From NCBI RefSeq assembly GCF_035510375.1, contig NZ_DATKHG010000003.1: DNA of 64,000 bases, one strand, 5' to 3'. The notes beneath the pieces are model-generated. The model worked only from the letters and a program-made list of their open reading frames with translations. It ran no database searches and was not told where the DNA came from. The position numbers and the translations under genes were made by a program. Each line of letters begins with the position of its first letter. Within the stretch, counting starts at the first letter, position 1. This stretch comes from Paenibacillus_I sp035510375 (GTDB lineage Bacteria > Bacillota > Bacilli > Paenibacillales > Paenibacillaceae). Positions 24,128 through 32,659 of this stretch are shown here, piece after piece.

Positions 24128-24853
24128 TTACAGCAGCGTTTTTTCGCGCTGCGTCAGCCTGCGTCCCGTAATGTCGAACACGAGCTCGCCCCGGTTCAAT
24201 CCGAGTATGCGGTCCGCGAACCGCTCCGCCCAATCGCTCTGCGACAGCACGACGATCATCGTCACGCCCTGCGTATGGCACAGGTTTCGCAAGTCGGTCA
24301 AAATCGCTTCGGCTGCGTGGGGATCAAGCCCCGTTACCGGCTCGTCGGCCAGAATCACCTTCGCGCCGTGAACGAGCGCGCGCGCGATCGCCACACGCTG
24401 GCGTTCGCCGCCGCTCAGCTTCGCCGCCTTCGCGTGGGCTTTATCGAGAAGGCCCACCTTCTCCAGCATGTCCATGGCGCCCATATAATCGTCGCTGCGC
24501 ACCATCCCCGTAAGCATGCGCCACCAAGGCGTCTGATAGCGGGTGCCCACCAATGTGTTCTTGAGCGCGGTTCGGTTCGGATTGAGCGCCGGTTTTTCTT
24601 CCAGGTAGGCGAATTCCCGCCACAGCTTCAGCTTGGCCGCAAATCCCTTGCGGAAAACGTCGACGCCGTCCACCCACAACGAACCGCCGCTCCAGGTTTC
24701 CCGCAGCGCCAGACAGCGGAGCAGCATCGACTTGCCGCTGCCGCTCGCGCCCATGACGGCGATCAGCTCGCCGCGGTCGGTTTGAAACGTAACATCGTTC
24801 AATACCGTCGGTCCGTTCGGGATCTTCTTCATCAAATGCATAACTTTGATCAT
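24128..24853 (-). CDS. Orphan ABC ATPase of the phosphonate (PhnC) type with altered catalytic loops
   Basis: Nucleotide-binding subunit of 241 residues. Walker A GASGSGKSMLL, signature LSGGERQRVAIARAL and Walker B VILADEPVTGLDP are standard. The Q-loop Gln is replaced by Glu (AYLEEKP where PhnC has FQQ/FQH). The switch His is replaced by Ser (IVVLSQSDW where PhnC has VNLHQVD). No permease or binding-protein gene lies nearby. ATG 24853 follows GAGGAGCGTACCC. ATP hydrolysis may be slow or uncoupled from transport. Confidence 0.8.
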   Translation of the reverse strand: MIKVMHLMKKIPNGPTVLNDVTFQTDRGELIAVMGASGSGKSMLLRCLALRETWSGGSLWVDGVDVFRKGFAAKLKLWREFAYLEEKPALNPNRTALKNTLVGTRYQTPWWRMLTGMVRSDDYMGAMDMLEKVGLLDKAHAKAAKLSGGERQRVAIARALVHGAKVILADEPVTGLDPHAAEAILTDLRNLCHTQGVTMIVVLSQSDWAERFADRILGLNRGELVFDITGRRLTQREKTLL

Positions 24854-24914
24854 GGGTACGCTCCTCTTCCAATCGGTGCCTCTAAAAAAATAGTTTAAGG
24901 GAAACAAAAAAGAC

Positions 24915-24964
24915 TTTCCACACGAACAAACGTTTGGTATAATGGAATCGGGAACATATGTTCC
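24915..24964 (+). promoter_or_regulatory. Promoter with a Bacillus-type LexA (SOS) box
   Basis: TTTCCA (24915-24920), 17 bases and TATAAT (24938-24943) form a sigma-A promoter for the 73-residue gene. GGAACATATGTTCC (24951-24964) is a perfect palindrome 7 bases further on and fits the B. subtilis LexA consensus CGAACRNRYGTTYC at 13 of 14 positions. Placed over the transcription start, bound LexA would block it, and DNA damage would induce the gene. The divergent ATPase gene starts 98 bases to the left and could also be affected. Confidence 0.8.
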
Positions 24965-25004
24965 ATAATTATGGATTTGCGATATCCTTTCGGAGGTGGA
25001 TGAC

Positions 25005-25226
25005 ATGCGGAGTTGCGAGCATTACAGATTTATCGAGAGGCACCGGCCATTCCGGGATTTGACGTTTAAATTTTATTCGGACGGGGCGTTGACCATTATC
25101 GACAACCAAGCGGATGCCGTCGTCTCTCCGAAAGAGCTGAAGGGCGAGAGCCTCGATTTCTACGTGCGCAAACGCATCGCCTTCATCAAATCGGATCTGG
25201 CGGACAAGCGGCAGAGATACGCATAA
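25005..25226 (+). CDS. Probable SOS-induced small protein, 73 residues
   Basis: ATG 25005 follows CGGAGGTGGATGAC. The protein (start MRSCEHYRFIERHRPFRDLT) is basic and soluble, with FKFYSDGALTIIDNQADAVV in the middle and a charged C-terminus SDLADKRQRYA. It has no LysM domain, so it is not a YneA-like division inhibitor, and I recognise no family. Its promoter carries a LexA box, so a role in the DNA-damage response is inferred from regulation alone. Confidence 0.7.
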   Translation: MRSCEHYRFIERHRPFRDLTFKFYSDGALTIIDNQADAVVSPKELKGESLDFYVRKRIAFIKSDLADKRQRYA

Positions 25227-25235
25227 ACGCAAAGA

Positions 25236-25256
25236 AAGGGATCGGTTCGATCCCTT
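25236..25256. terminator. Terminator between two convergent small genes
   Basis: AAGGGATC (25236-25243) / GATCCCTT (25249-25256), a perfect 8-bp stem with a 5-base loop. T-rich sequence follows on the minus strand. Confidence 0.65.
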
Positions 25257-25284
25257 GTACATACACCGTGAGCACTTTGCCCGG

Positions 25285-25422
25285 TTAAGGAAGCTGCTTT
25301 TCGATTCCGTTCAGCTCAGGCGGGCGATCGGCGGCTTTTTCCGGCTGGACCGTCCTTGCCGTCTCTTTGACGCTTTTGTTGTTCTGTTGATGCTTGACCG
25401 TTTGGCTGCGGTTGACGGGCAT
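25285..25422 (-). CDS. Small hydrophilic protein of 45 residues, possibly forespore-specific
   Basis: ATG 25422 lies 8 bases after GGAGG. The protein (MPVNRSQTVKHQQNNKSVKE, ending GIEKQLP) is polar, with many Gln, Asn and Lys and no hydrophobic core, like many minor spore proteins, though I cannot place it in a known SASP family. A sigma-G/sigma-F-like promoter sits about 20 bases upstream. A plus-strand HAD gene starts nearby on the other side. Confidence 0.6.
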   Translation of the reverse strand: MPVNRSQTVKHQQNNKSVKETARTVQPEKAADRPPELNGIEKQLP

Positions 25423-25440
25423 GCTCATCACCTCCCGCCT

Positions 25441-25470
25441 CATTATGCGGATAAACCGCGTCCCTTATGC
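25441..25470 (-). promoter_or_regulatory. Sigma-G/sigma-F-like promoter of the 45-residue gene
   Basis: On the minus strand GCATA (25466-25470) and CATAATG (25441-25447) are separated by 18 bases. The known forespore consensus is GHATR, 18 bases, CATXHTA; only the last base differs. Confidence 0.5.
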
Positions 25471-25568
25471 AATTTGACGGATCGTGCCCGATGCGGTAGA
25501 TTGGTTAACAAGACAGCAGCGGCGGCAGCGGCATCACAACCTTGACTGCGGCAACAGAAGGAGTGCAT

Positions 25569-26318
25569 ATGAAGCAAACGATATTATTCGATCTGGACGA
25601 TACGCTCGTCCATTGCAACAAATATTTTTATCGGGTCATCGACCGGTTCGCCAACCTGATGGCGGAATGGTTCCGGGATCATGGCCTGACGGCGCAAGCC
25701 GTTCGGGACAAACAAACCGAAATCGATATTGCGGGCGTTCACGTTCTCGGCTTCAAGAGCGAGCATTTTCCCCAGTCGTTCATCGAGACGTACCGGTATT
25801 TCTCTACGTTGTACGGCCATACGTCATCCGCTGCCGAAGAGGATACGCTGTGGAAGCTGGGGCTTAGCGTGTATGAGCTGGAGACGGAGCCTTATCCGTT
25901 CATGGAGGAAACGCTCGACCGGCTGGCAAGCGCCGGACATGAGCTTCACCTGTACACCGGAGGCGAACCGCTCATCCAGCGGCGCAAAATCGAACGCTTC
26001 TCGCTCGAGCGGTATTTCGGCAGCCGAATCTATATCCGGCGCCACAAGAACGTGGAGGCGCTGGAAAATATCGTCCGGGCGGGCGGCTTCGACCGCGCCC
26101 GGACATGGATGATCGGCAATTCCATCCGGACCGACATCGTGCCGGCCTTGACCGCGGGCATCCATGCGATTCATATGAAGGCGGAGACGGAATGGCTGTA
26201 CAACATCGTCGGCATCGACGTCCAGCCGAAGGGCGCCTTTCTTTCCCTCCATCGGCTGTCCGAAATCCCTCCGGCGATCGAGAACCACATCCGCCAAACG
26301 GAAGAAGAAGTCGTGTAA
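25569..26318 (+). CDS. HAD-superfamily hydrolase
   Basis: Probable small-molecule phosphatase of 249 residues. Motif I is ILFDLDDTLVHCN, motif II is the Thr in HLYTGGEP, motif III the Lys of RRHKNVEALENIV, and motif IV MIGNSIRTDIVPAL. ATG 25569 follows AGAAGGAGTGCAT. The cap region between motifs I and II is helical. The substrate is not predictable. It is closed by a bidirectional terminator shared with topB. Confidence 0.88.
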   Translation: MKQTILFDLDDTLVHCNKYFYRVIDRFANLMAEWFRDHGLTAQAVRDKQTEIDIAGVHVLGFKSEHFPQSFIETYRYFSTLYGHTSSAAEEDTLWKLGLSVYELETEPYPFMEETLDRLASAGHELHLYTGGEPLIQRRKIERFSLERYFGSRIYIRRHKNVEALENIVRAGGFDRARTWMIGNSIRTDIVPALTAGIHAIHMKAETEWLYNIVGIDVQPKGAFLSLHRLSEIPPAIENHIRQTEEEVV

Positions 26319-26332
26319 TTCATACACACCCA

Positions 26333-26373
26333 AATAGGCTTGTCCCTTCATCCAAGGGGCAAGCCTATTTCTT
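26333..26373. terminator. Bidirectional terminator between the HAD gene and topB
   Basis: AAATAGGCTTGtCCCTT and AAGGGgCAAGCCTATTT pair over about 16 positions around a 5-base loop, with A and T runs on the two sides. Confidence 0.85.
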
Positions 26374-28653
26374 TCACGCGTCCATAACCGTATCCAGGCG
26401 GCCCGTGCCCGGATCCGCGAGCGTCAGCTTGCCTTTGAACGAGCTGCCGTCGCTGCGCTTGAAGGTCAGCTTGTTCGTGGCGCCCTTCTCCGCGAGTGCG
26501 ACGGCCATCGTCGCCGTGATCGTTTTGTCCGGATAGTTTTTCCAGATCACAAATGTACAGCCTTCCCGGAACCGCGAACAGCCGAAGCCGCGTTTGCCTT
26601 CGATCATACGGCCGCCGCATCCCGGCCTCGGACAAGCCGCCAAGCCGTCGCTCCGCGCCGGGGCGGGCTTCCCGTCCGCCGCGCCGGCGGCGGCTTCGCC
26701 TCCGCGGCTCGCGGAACGATTCGCAGCCGTCCGCGCCCTGTCCGGGCGCCCGCTCTTACCGGCAGCCTTACCCCGCCGCTCCTCCTGAAATACGTCCGGC
26801 GCAGCGGGAAGCTGCATGCGCACCTTCTCGACGATCATCGCCGCGAACCGTTTGACGTTCTCCATAAATTTCTCGTCGGATGCTTCGTTCTTCGATATTT
26901 GATGCAGCCGCTGCTCCCAACGGCCCGTCATCTCCGGCGACGTCAGCAGCTCTACGCCCGCCCCGCGGATCAGCTCCACGGCGGCGCAGCCCTTCGTCGT
27001 AATGTCAAGCTTCTTGCCGGCCAGCGTAATGTAGCCCACCTGCTTCAGCCGCTCGATCGTCGCCGCGCGGGTTGCAGGCGTCCCGAGCCCCGTATCCTTC
27101 ATCGCTTCCCTAAGCTCGTCGTCCTCGATCGACTTGCCCGCGCCCTCCATGGCCTTCAGAAGCGTGCCTTCCGTATACGATTTCGGCGGCTGCGTCGATT
27201 TCTCGGTTATTTCCGCGCCTTTGCAAAGCGCCGGGTCGTTCGAATCGATCGTAAAGCCGCCGTCCAGGATAAGCGTCTCTTCCTCCGCGTCGTCCTTGCC
27301 GTCATCCTTCTTCCGTTTGCCCTTCGGCTTCTTCTCCTCATCGCCGGCTCCGTCCAGCACAACCTTCCAGCCGGCGTCCAGCTGCTCCTTCACCTTCGTC
27401 TTGAACGTCTCGCCCTCGACCTCGGTCAACACCTCGTGATGCTTGTACACGGCAGGCGGATAATAATGCGACAAAAACCGGCGAACGATCATATCGTATA
27501 TTTTCTGCTCGTCGGGCTGCAGACCGGAAGCCCGCTTCGGCGTCGGCAGAATCGCATGGTGATCCTCGACCTTCGACGGGTTGCAGACGGCTTTGTTGCC
27601 TTTATGCACGCGCCCGCGGTCGGCGTTGTCCGCCAGCTCGGCGTACGGGGTGCCGTTCTGCAGCATCGACAGCGCCCTGCCCATGACGGGCAGATTTTCT
27701 TCCGTTACATAGTTGGAATTTGTACGCGGATAGGAAATGACCTTGTGCTTCTCATACAGCGCCTGGGCCAGATCAAGCGTCTTCTTCGCGGAAAAGCCGT
27801 GTTTGCCGTTCGCTTCCCGCTGCAGCAGCGTCAAATCGTACAGCCGGTGCGGAAATTCCTTCTGCTCCGTTACATCATAGGTCACAATCGTGCCCGTGCG
27901 GCCCTCGACCTTCGCGGCAATCGCTTCAGCCCGCTCCTTGTCGACGATCCTCTCGCCCTGCCAAACCCCGCGGTAGGATACGCTTCCGGCCTGAAAAGCG
28001 CCATGGAGCACATAATACGTTTCCGCCCGGAACGCTTCAATCTCTTTATGCCGATCGTAAATAAGCGCCAACACGGGCGTCTGCACCCGGCCTACGGACA
28101 GCAGCGCCCGATGGCGGATCGTAAACGCCCGCGAAGCATTCATGCCGATCAGCCAATCGGCTTCGCTCCGAGCGCGCGCCGCCCTCGTGAGCGGCTCGTA
28201 GTCCGTATCGCTGCGCAGCGTCTCGAAGCCTTTGCGGATCGTCTCGGACGTCAGGTCGGAAATCCAGAGCCGCTCGGCAGGCTGCGTCAACTTCAAATAC
28301 CGGCGGATGAGGTGAAAAATAAGCTGGCCCTCCCGCCCGGCGTCACACGCGTTGACAAGCGAATCGCAGCGTTTGGCCAGGTCGCCGATCGTCGCCAGCT
28401 GATCCTTGGTTCGCGGATTCGGCCACAGCTTGAACTGCTCGGGTATGATCGGCAGGTCCGCGTCGTTCCACCGCTTGTACCGCGCGTCATAATGATCCGG
28501 CTCCGCCAGTCCGACCAAATGGCCGATCGCCCATGTGATAATGTAGCGCCGGCCCTCCAAATACGTGCGCCGGTTCTTCGCTCCAGGCTCGACGACAGCG
28601 GCGATCGTGCGCCCCATATCCGGTTTTTCGGCGATAATGAGCGTTTTCAACAT
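26374..28653 (-). CDS. topB: DNA topoisomerase III
   Basis: Type IA topoisomerase that cuts and passes single strands and helps resolve replication intermediates. The 759-residue protein has the TOPRIM domain (LIIAEKPDMGRTIAAVV, NACDAGREGQLIF), the active-site Tyr in KVISYPRTNSNYVTEE and the TopB DKxVxxP-type linker region. The C-terminus adds an Arg/Ala-rich linker, a four-Cys zinc ribbon (CPRPGCGGRM, GFGCSRFREGC) and a further small domain. ATG 28653 follows TTGGAGAGACCG. Length and layout match Bacillus TopB with a somewhat longer tail. Confidence 0.93.
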   Translation of the reverse strand: MLKTLIIAEKPDMGRTIAAVVEPGAKNRRTYLEGRRYIITWAIGHLVGLAEPDHYDARYKRWNDADLPIIPEQFKLWPNPRTKDQLATIGDLAKRCDSLVNACDAGREGQLIFHLIRRYLKLTQPAERLWISDLTSETIRKGFETLRSDTDYEPLTRAARARSEADWLIGMNASRAFTIRHRALLSVGRVQTPVLALIYDRHKEIEAFRAETYYVLHGAFQAGSVSYRGVWQGERIVDKERAEAIAAKVEGRTGTIVTYDVTEQKEFPHRLYDLTLLQREANGKHGFSAKKTLDLAQALYEKHKVISYPRTNSNYVTEENLPVMGRALSMLQNGTPYAELADNADRGRVHKGNKAVCNPSKVEDHHAILPTPKRASGLQPDEQKIYDMIVRRFLSHYYPPAVYKHHEVLTEVEGETFKTKVKEQLDAGWKVVLDGAGDEEKKPKGKRKKDDGKDDAEEETLILDGGFTIDSNDPALCKGAEITEKSTQPPKSYTEGTLLKAMEGAGKSIEDDELREAMKDTGLGTPATRAATIERLKQVGYITLAGKKLDITTKGCAAVELIRGAGVELLTSPEMTGRWEQRLHQISKNEASDEKFMENVKRFAAMIVEKVRMQLPAAPDVFQEERRGKAAGKSGRPDRARTAANRSASRGGEAAAGAADGKPAPARSDGLAACPRPGCGGRMIEGKRGFGCSRFREGCTFVIWKNYPDKTITATMAVALAEKGATNKLTFKRSDGSSFKGKLTLADPGTGRLDTVMDA

Positions 28654-28710
28654 CGGTCTCTCCAATATCATGATGATAAGTTAGTATGTATGGATCTGTG
28701 CATGCAGTCC

Positions 28711-28745
28711 ATGTAGTTAATGTAGTTAATGTAGTTAATGTCGTT
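28711..28745. repeat. Short 9-bp tandem repeat
   Basis: ATGTAGTTA is present three times in a row, followed by one degenerate copy (ATGTCGTTA), just after the stop of the lysozyme-like gene. It probably arose by replication slippage. A change in unit number would not alter either protein. Confidence 0.8.
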
Positions 28746-29907
28746 AATCGTTAACGGCAGAAGGCTTCGCTTCCGCCTGCTTCAGCGATTCGAACATCCG
28801 TGTCACGCCTTTATTCCAGTTCGGATCTTCCGCATATTTGCGGTTGATCCATGCGATCGGCTCTTTTCCTTCCGGCCGGTCCCTGCTTAAGGTAATGATC
28901 GTCCGGGCGGCAATGGCCGCCGAATCCTCGATGTTCGTGTTGTATTTCTGCCAGCTGTGGTACACGTTGAACGGATTGTTCGCGATCTCTTTCGCCGATT
29001 CCCCGTCCTCCGGCACGAACGATTGCTCCTGGCCGGTAATCGCGAACAACAGCAAAGGATGGATATCGTACGCTCTCGCGGCCGCGACGATGGCGCCATA
29101 ATACGGCTCCCGGCGCAAAAGCGATTTGCGGGCGGCCAGAAAGGCCTTGACCTTCGTTTCATCCACGTAAGTATAGCGAAGCTCTTCGGGAACTTCGCTC
29201 CCCATCTCCCCGATCGCCCAGCCGGGCTTGTCCGCGATCGGCACTCGGGGAACGGGAATGGCCGGCGCAAGCCGGCGTTGGGCGTCCGAAGCGGTATTCG
29301 CCCGATTATTCTGCCAGCCGTAAACCGCCATTCCGCATACGAGCGCAATGGACAGCAGCACATAGACAACCGCCGGCGTCTTCGGCCTCGCTTTCGGAAA
29401 TAGCGGAACAACCGGGGTAAGCGGCGCAGCCTCGCCGCCGGCCATACCGGCTCCCGCCGATACGGCGGTCATTTCCCTTAGGCGGAGCCAGGCTATGCTT
29501 GCGGAATCCCTGCCCGGCTCTGCGGCTTGTTGCGCAGCGGTCAAAACCGCTTCCAGCGCCTTCCGTTCCACGGCCGCTCCGAGCCGGCTTTCGACCCAAC
29601 GAAGCAGCGGTTCGTTCAGCTGAGGCTGCCGCCAGCCGAGCCGAAGGCCGGCTTCAAGCACATCGACCGCCGTCACAGGACGGCTCTCGCCGACGACGGT
29701 CGTGCGGATCAGATCCGATGTCAGTTGCCGTTTCAACGCTTCTCCGTATTCCGGAAGCTGCCGGTATATGGTCCGATGCACCGCGTCCGCGACGATCTCC
29801 GCATGCCGTTCCTGCGGCAAGCCGGCATACTTGTGCCGGACATAATTGCGGATGTTGCCGACATCCTTGGGGGTTAAGATCGAGGCGTGCTCGGCCGTCA
29901 AAGCCAT
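28744..29907 (-). CDS. Membrane protein with cytoplasmic N-terminal domain and lysozyme-like external domain
   Basis: The 387-residue protein has three parts. Residues 1-165 are cytoplasmic and helical (YVRHKYAGLPQERHAEIVAD). Residues about 180-200 form one membrane helix (VVYVLLSIALVCGMAVYGW). The external C-terminus resembles glucosaminidase or soluble-transglycosylase domains: PLLLFAITGQEQSFVPE with a candidate catalytic Glu, NNPFNVYHSWQKYNTN, AAIAARTI and NRKYAEDPNWNKGV. It probably cuts or senses peptidoglycan. ATG 29907 or the preceding GTG is the start. No division or spore gene adjoins it. Confidence 0.7.
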   Translation of the reverse strand: MALTAEHASILTPKDVGNIRNYVRHKYAGLPQERHAEIVADAVHRTIYRQLPEYGEALKRQLTSDLIRTTVVGESRPVTAVDVLEAGLRLGWRQPQLNEPLLRWVESRLGAAVERKALEAVLTAAQQAAEPGRDSASIAWLRLREMTAVSAGAGMAGGEAAPLTPVVPLFPKARPKTPAVVYVLLSIALVCGMAVYGWQNNRANTASDAQRRLAPAIPVPRVPIADKPGWAIGEMGSEVPEELRYTYVDETKVKAFLAARKSLLRREPYYGAIVAAARAYDIHPLLLFAITGQEQSFVPEDGESAKEIANNPFNVYHSWQKYNTNIEDSAAIAARTIITLSRDRPEGKEPIAWINRKYAEDPNWNKGVTRMFESLKQAEAKPSAVND

Positions 29908-29960
29908 CACCCTTTCGAGCCGTATGACATCTCAATTTACCGGAACTCGCTGTCTCGATT

Positions 29961-30296
29961 TTACCACAATTTGCCCTCTGACCGGGATACCTTTGTTGCA
30001 ATTTTTTGTTGCATGGCAGCGCTGTTTACATAGGCGGACAACTGCTCTTTTTCGCCGAAAGTGAATTGATAGTCGCAGTCGATGCCTTCGTCCTGCGGAA
30101 CGATCTGGGCGATGCGGCCCTCCAGATTGGTGATGACGAGCGCGGTCAAGTCGATCAGATCGTCGGGCGCAGGCGTGTCCGGAGAGAGCGTGAATCGAAG
30201 CTCAATGTCGATCCATTGGCGGTCCCGCACGTCGATTCTTTCTTCAAACGCTTCGAAACGCATCTCCGTCATCTTGTCCGATCCATACTTTATCAT
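29961..30296 (-). CDS. Protein of unknown function, 111 residues
   Basis: A soluble, acidic protein. It is rich in beta-strand patterns (WIDIELRFTLSP, LTALVITNLEGRIAQIV, CDYQFTFGEKEQLSAYVN) and probably forms a small beta-sandwich. There is no Cys motif or signal peptide. It is alone between the lysozyme-like gene and the gltD terminator. I do not recognise the family. Confidence 0.7.
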   Translation of the reverse strand: MIKYGSDKMTEMRFEAFEERIDVRDRQWIDIELRFTLSPDTPAPDDLIDLTALVITNLEGRIAQIVPQDEGIDCDYQFTFGEKEQLSAYVNSAAMQQKIATKVSRSEGKLW

Positions 30297-30335
30297 CCGA
30301 GTGATTCCTCCCGCGCATAAAGTCCCGCAACGACG

Positions 30336-30361
30336 AAATAAGCGCCGTTCGGCGCTTATTT
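30336..30361 (-). terminator. Terminator of gltD
   Basis: Perfect 11-bp stem AAATAAGCGCC (30336-30346) / GGCGCTTATTT (30351-30361) with loop GTTC. It lies about 70 bases past the gltD stop and is symmetric enough to work in both directions. Confidence 0.85.
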
Positions 30362-30432
30362 CAAGTCATATCATACGGTCATCCGGAAATCAAATCAATG
30401 ATGGAGCGTTCAACCGGCCATTCAGCGCGGCA

Positions 30433-31920
30433 TTAAGGCAGCACGCTCGACCCCATCAAATATTTATCGACCTCGCGAGCCGCCTCACGGCCCTCGTTAA
30501 TCGCCCATACGACCAGGCTTTGTCCGCGCCGCATGTCGCCGGCCGCAAACACCTTCTCCACGTTCGTCCGGTACTTGCCGTATGCGGCTTTCACGTTCGA
30601 GCGGCGGTCCTGCTCCAGGCCGAACGAATCGATCAGCGTGTTCTCCGGACCTTCAAAGCCGACGGCGATCAGGACGAGATCGGCCTTCCATACGCGCTCG
30701 GTGCCCGGAATTTCGGTGTAAATTTTACGTCCCGACTCGTCTACGGTCCGCTTGATGTTGACCGTATGAAGCTCCTTGACGTTGCCGTTCTCGTCCCCGA
30801 CGAATTTCTTCGTCAGCACTGAGAATGCGCGAGGATCTTCGCCGAACAGCGCCTTCGCTTCCTCTTGTGCGTAATCGAGCGTATACACGTTCGGGAATTG
30901 CGGCCAAGGGTTGTTGATCGGATCCCGCTCGAGAGGCGCCTTCGCGTGCGTACCGAATTGGGTAATCGACTTGCAGCCGTGGCGGAGCGCCGTGGCGACG
31001 CAGTCGGTACCGGTATCCCCGCCGCCGATGACGATGACGTCCTTGCCCGCGGCGCTGACATAGTTGCCGTCGGCCAAGCCGGAGTCCAGATAGCTCTTGA
31101 TCGTGCCGTTCAAATAATCCATTGCAGGCATGATGCCGTTCAGCTCGCGGCCGTTCATGTTGACGTCGCGTGCCTTGGTGGCGCCGCCGCAGAGAACGAC
31201 TGCGTCGAAGCTGTTAAGCAGATCGGGCGCGGCGATGTCTTTGCCGATTTCCGTATTCGTCACGAACTCGACGCCTTCCGCGGCAAGCAGATCGACGCGG
31301 CGCTGCACGACCGCTTTGTCCAGCTTCATCGTCGGAATGCCGTACATGAGCAAACCGCCGATCCGGTCGGCGCGCTCATACACCGTCACCAGATGGCCGG
31401 CTTTGTTCAATTGCGCGGCTGCGGCCAGTCCTGCCGGACCGGAGCCGACCACCGCCACTTTCTTGCCCGTTCTGGATTTCGGAGGCTGCGGCGTTACCCA
31501 CCCCTCGTCGAAGCCCTTGTCGATGATCGCCTGCTCGATCGTCTTGATCGTAACCGATTCGCCGATCAAACCTACCGTACAGGAGCCCTCGCACGGAGCC
31601 GGACATACGCGGCCCGTAAATTCGGGAAAGTTGTTCGTTTTATGCAAACGGTCGAGCGCTTCCCGCCACAGACCGCGGTATACCAGGTTGTTCCACTCGG
31701 GAATCAGGTTGTTGACCGGACAGCCGGAAGCGCCGCCCGCCATTTCGATCCCGGTGTGGCAATAAGGCGTGCCGCAATCCATGCAGCGCGCGCCTTGCGT
31801 ACGGAGCTGGTCCTCGGGCATATGCGCATGGAACTCTTCCCAGTCCTTGATGCGTTCCAGCGGGTCCCGGTCGGCCGGGAGCTCGCGTCTATATTCCATA
31901 AAACCGGTTGGTGTTGACAT
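30433..31920 (-). CDS. gltD: Glutamate synthase small subunit
   Basis: Supplies electrons from NADPH to the large glutamate synthase subunit, which makes glutamate from glutamine and 2-oxoglutarate. The 495-residue protein has the N-terminal Fe-S cysteines (GARCMDCGTPYCH, GCPVNN, RVCPAPCEGSC), the FAD motif VAVVGSGPAGLAAAAQL, the NADPH motif VIVIGGGDTGTDCVATAL and the closing FAAGDMRRGQSLVVWAI. ATG 31920 follows GAGGGGGAACAACGATC. The large-subunit gene is not next to it, unlike the usual gltA-gltB order, so it is transcribed alone here. Confidence 0.93.
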   Translation of the reverse strand: MSTPTGFMEYRRELPADRDPLERIKDWEEFHAHMPEDQLRTQGARCMDCGTPYCHTGIEMAGGASGCPVNNLIPEWNNLVYRGLWREALDRLHKTNNFPEFTGRVCPAPCEGSCTVGLIGESVTIKTIEQAIIDKGFDEGWVTPQPPKSRTGKKVAVVGSGPAGLAAAAQLNKAGHLVTVYERADRIGGLLMYGIPTMKLDKAVVQRRVDLLAAEGVEFVTNTEIGKDIAAPDLLNSFDAVVLCGGATKARDVNMNGRELNGIMPAMDYLNGTIKSYLDSGLADGNYVSAAGKDVIVIGGGDTGTDCVATALRHGCKSITQFGTHAKAPLERDPINNPWPQFPNVYTLDYAQEEAKALFGEDPRAFSVLTKKFVGDENGNVKELHTVNIKRTVDESGRKIYTEIPGTERVWKADLVLIAVGFEGPENTLIDSFGLEQDRRSNVKAAYGKYRTNVEKVFAAGDMRRGQSLVVWAINEGREAAREVDKYLMGSSVLP

Positions 31921-31976
31921 GATCGTTGTTCCCCCTCTATCCATACCTATTCCGACAGCATACTCCACCTATTAAA

Positions 31977-32005
31977 ACTATAGTTGGAATCCTACCCGGA
32001 TTCAA
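31977..32005 (-). promoter_or_regulatory. Sigma-A promoter of gltD
   Basis: On the minus strand TTGAAT (32000-32005), 17 bases and TATAGT (31977-31982) lie about 57 bases before the ATG. Confidence 0.65.
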
Positions 32006-32148
32006 TGGCAATCGTTGTAACCATCTGACTTGCCCTATTCGAGAATGTTATCATTCCGCCGAGCGGGCCCGTAATGGATTATCCGTACAATCATTTGCAC
32101 TAAACGACATAGGAATGTGACTGGCCTGCCAAAAATCGCACAATCCGG

Positions 32149-32637
32149 TCACGAACGTTTCCGTTCGTACGTATTAAACCGAAAAGCATAGGCATGTCGA
32201 TCGTCCGCCGGGTGGTACTCGCTGGAAACGAGCCGCCACTCCGTCTCGTCGAACGCGGGAAACGTCGCGTCGCCGCTTACTTCCGCCTCGACCTCGGTCA
32301 ACAATAGCGTGTCGGCATACGGCAGCAGCTGCCGGTATATCTCGGCGCCTCCCGCGACCATCAGATCGCCTTCGCCGAAACGCTCCAGCGCCTGCTCGAC
32401 CGAATGGACAATTTCGCATCCTCCCGGCCGATAATCCCGCTGCCGGGTCAATACGACGTTCGTCCGGTTTTTGAGCGGACCGTTGAACGATTCGAGCGTT
32501 TTGCGGCCGATCAGGACCGTTTTGCCTACCGTGCTCCTTTTGAAAAAGGCCATGTCGTCCGGCAGCTTCCACGGCAAACCGTTGTCCGCGCCGATCACGC
32601 GGTTGCGCGCCATTGCGGCGATCATTGTTATGGACAT
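32149..32637 (-). CDS. folA: Dihydrofolate reductase
   Basis: Reduces dihydrofolate to tetrahydrofolate with NADPH, regenerating the folate oxidised by thymidylate synthase. The 162-residue protein has IAAMARNRVIGADNGLPWKL, LPDDMAFFK with the substrate-binding Asp, VLIGRKTLESF and the cofactor loop MVAGGAEIYRQLLPYAD. It starts 22 bases after thyA, on the same strand, in the common thyA-folA order. Confidence 0.95.
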   Translation of the reverse strand: MSITMIAAMARNRVIGADNGLPWKLPDDMAFFKRSTVGKTVLIGRKTLESFNGPLKNRTNVVLTRQRDYRPGGCEIVHSVEQALERFGEGDLMVAGGAEIYRQLLPYADTLLLTEVEAEVSGDATFPAFDETEWRLVSSEYHPADDRHAYAFRFNTYERKRS

Positions 32638-32659
32638 GCGAGCGTTCTACCTCCGTCTG

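Noticed and set aside
26899..28716. A 605-codon plus-strand open frame
   Set aside because: Antisense to topB, which is unmistakable by motif.
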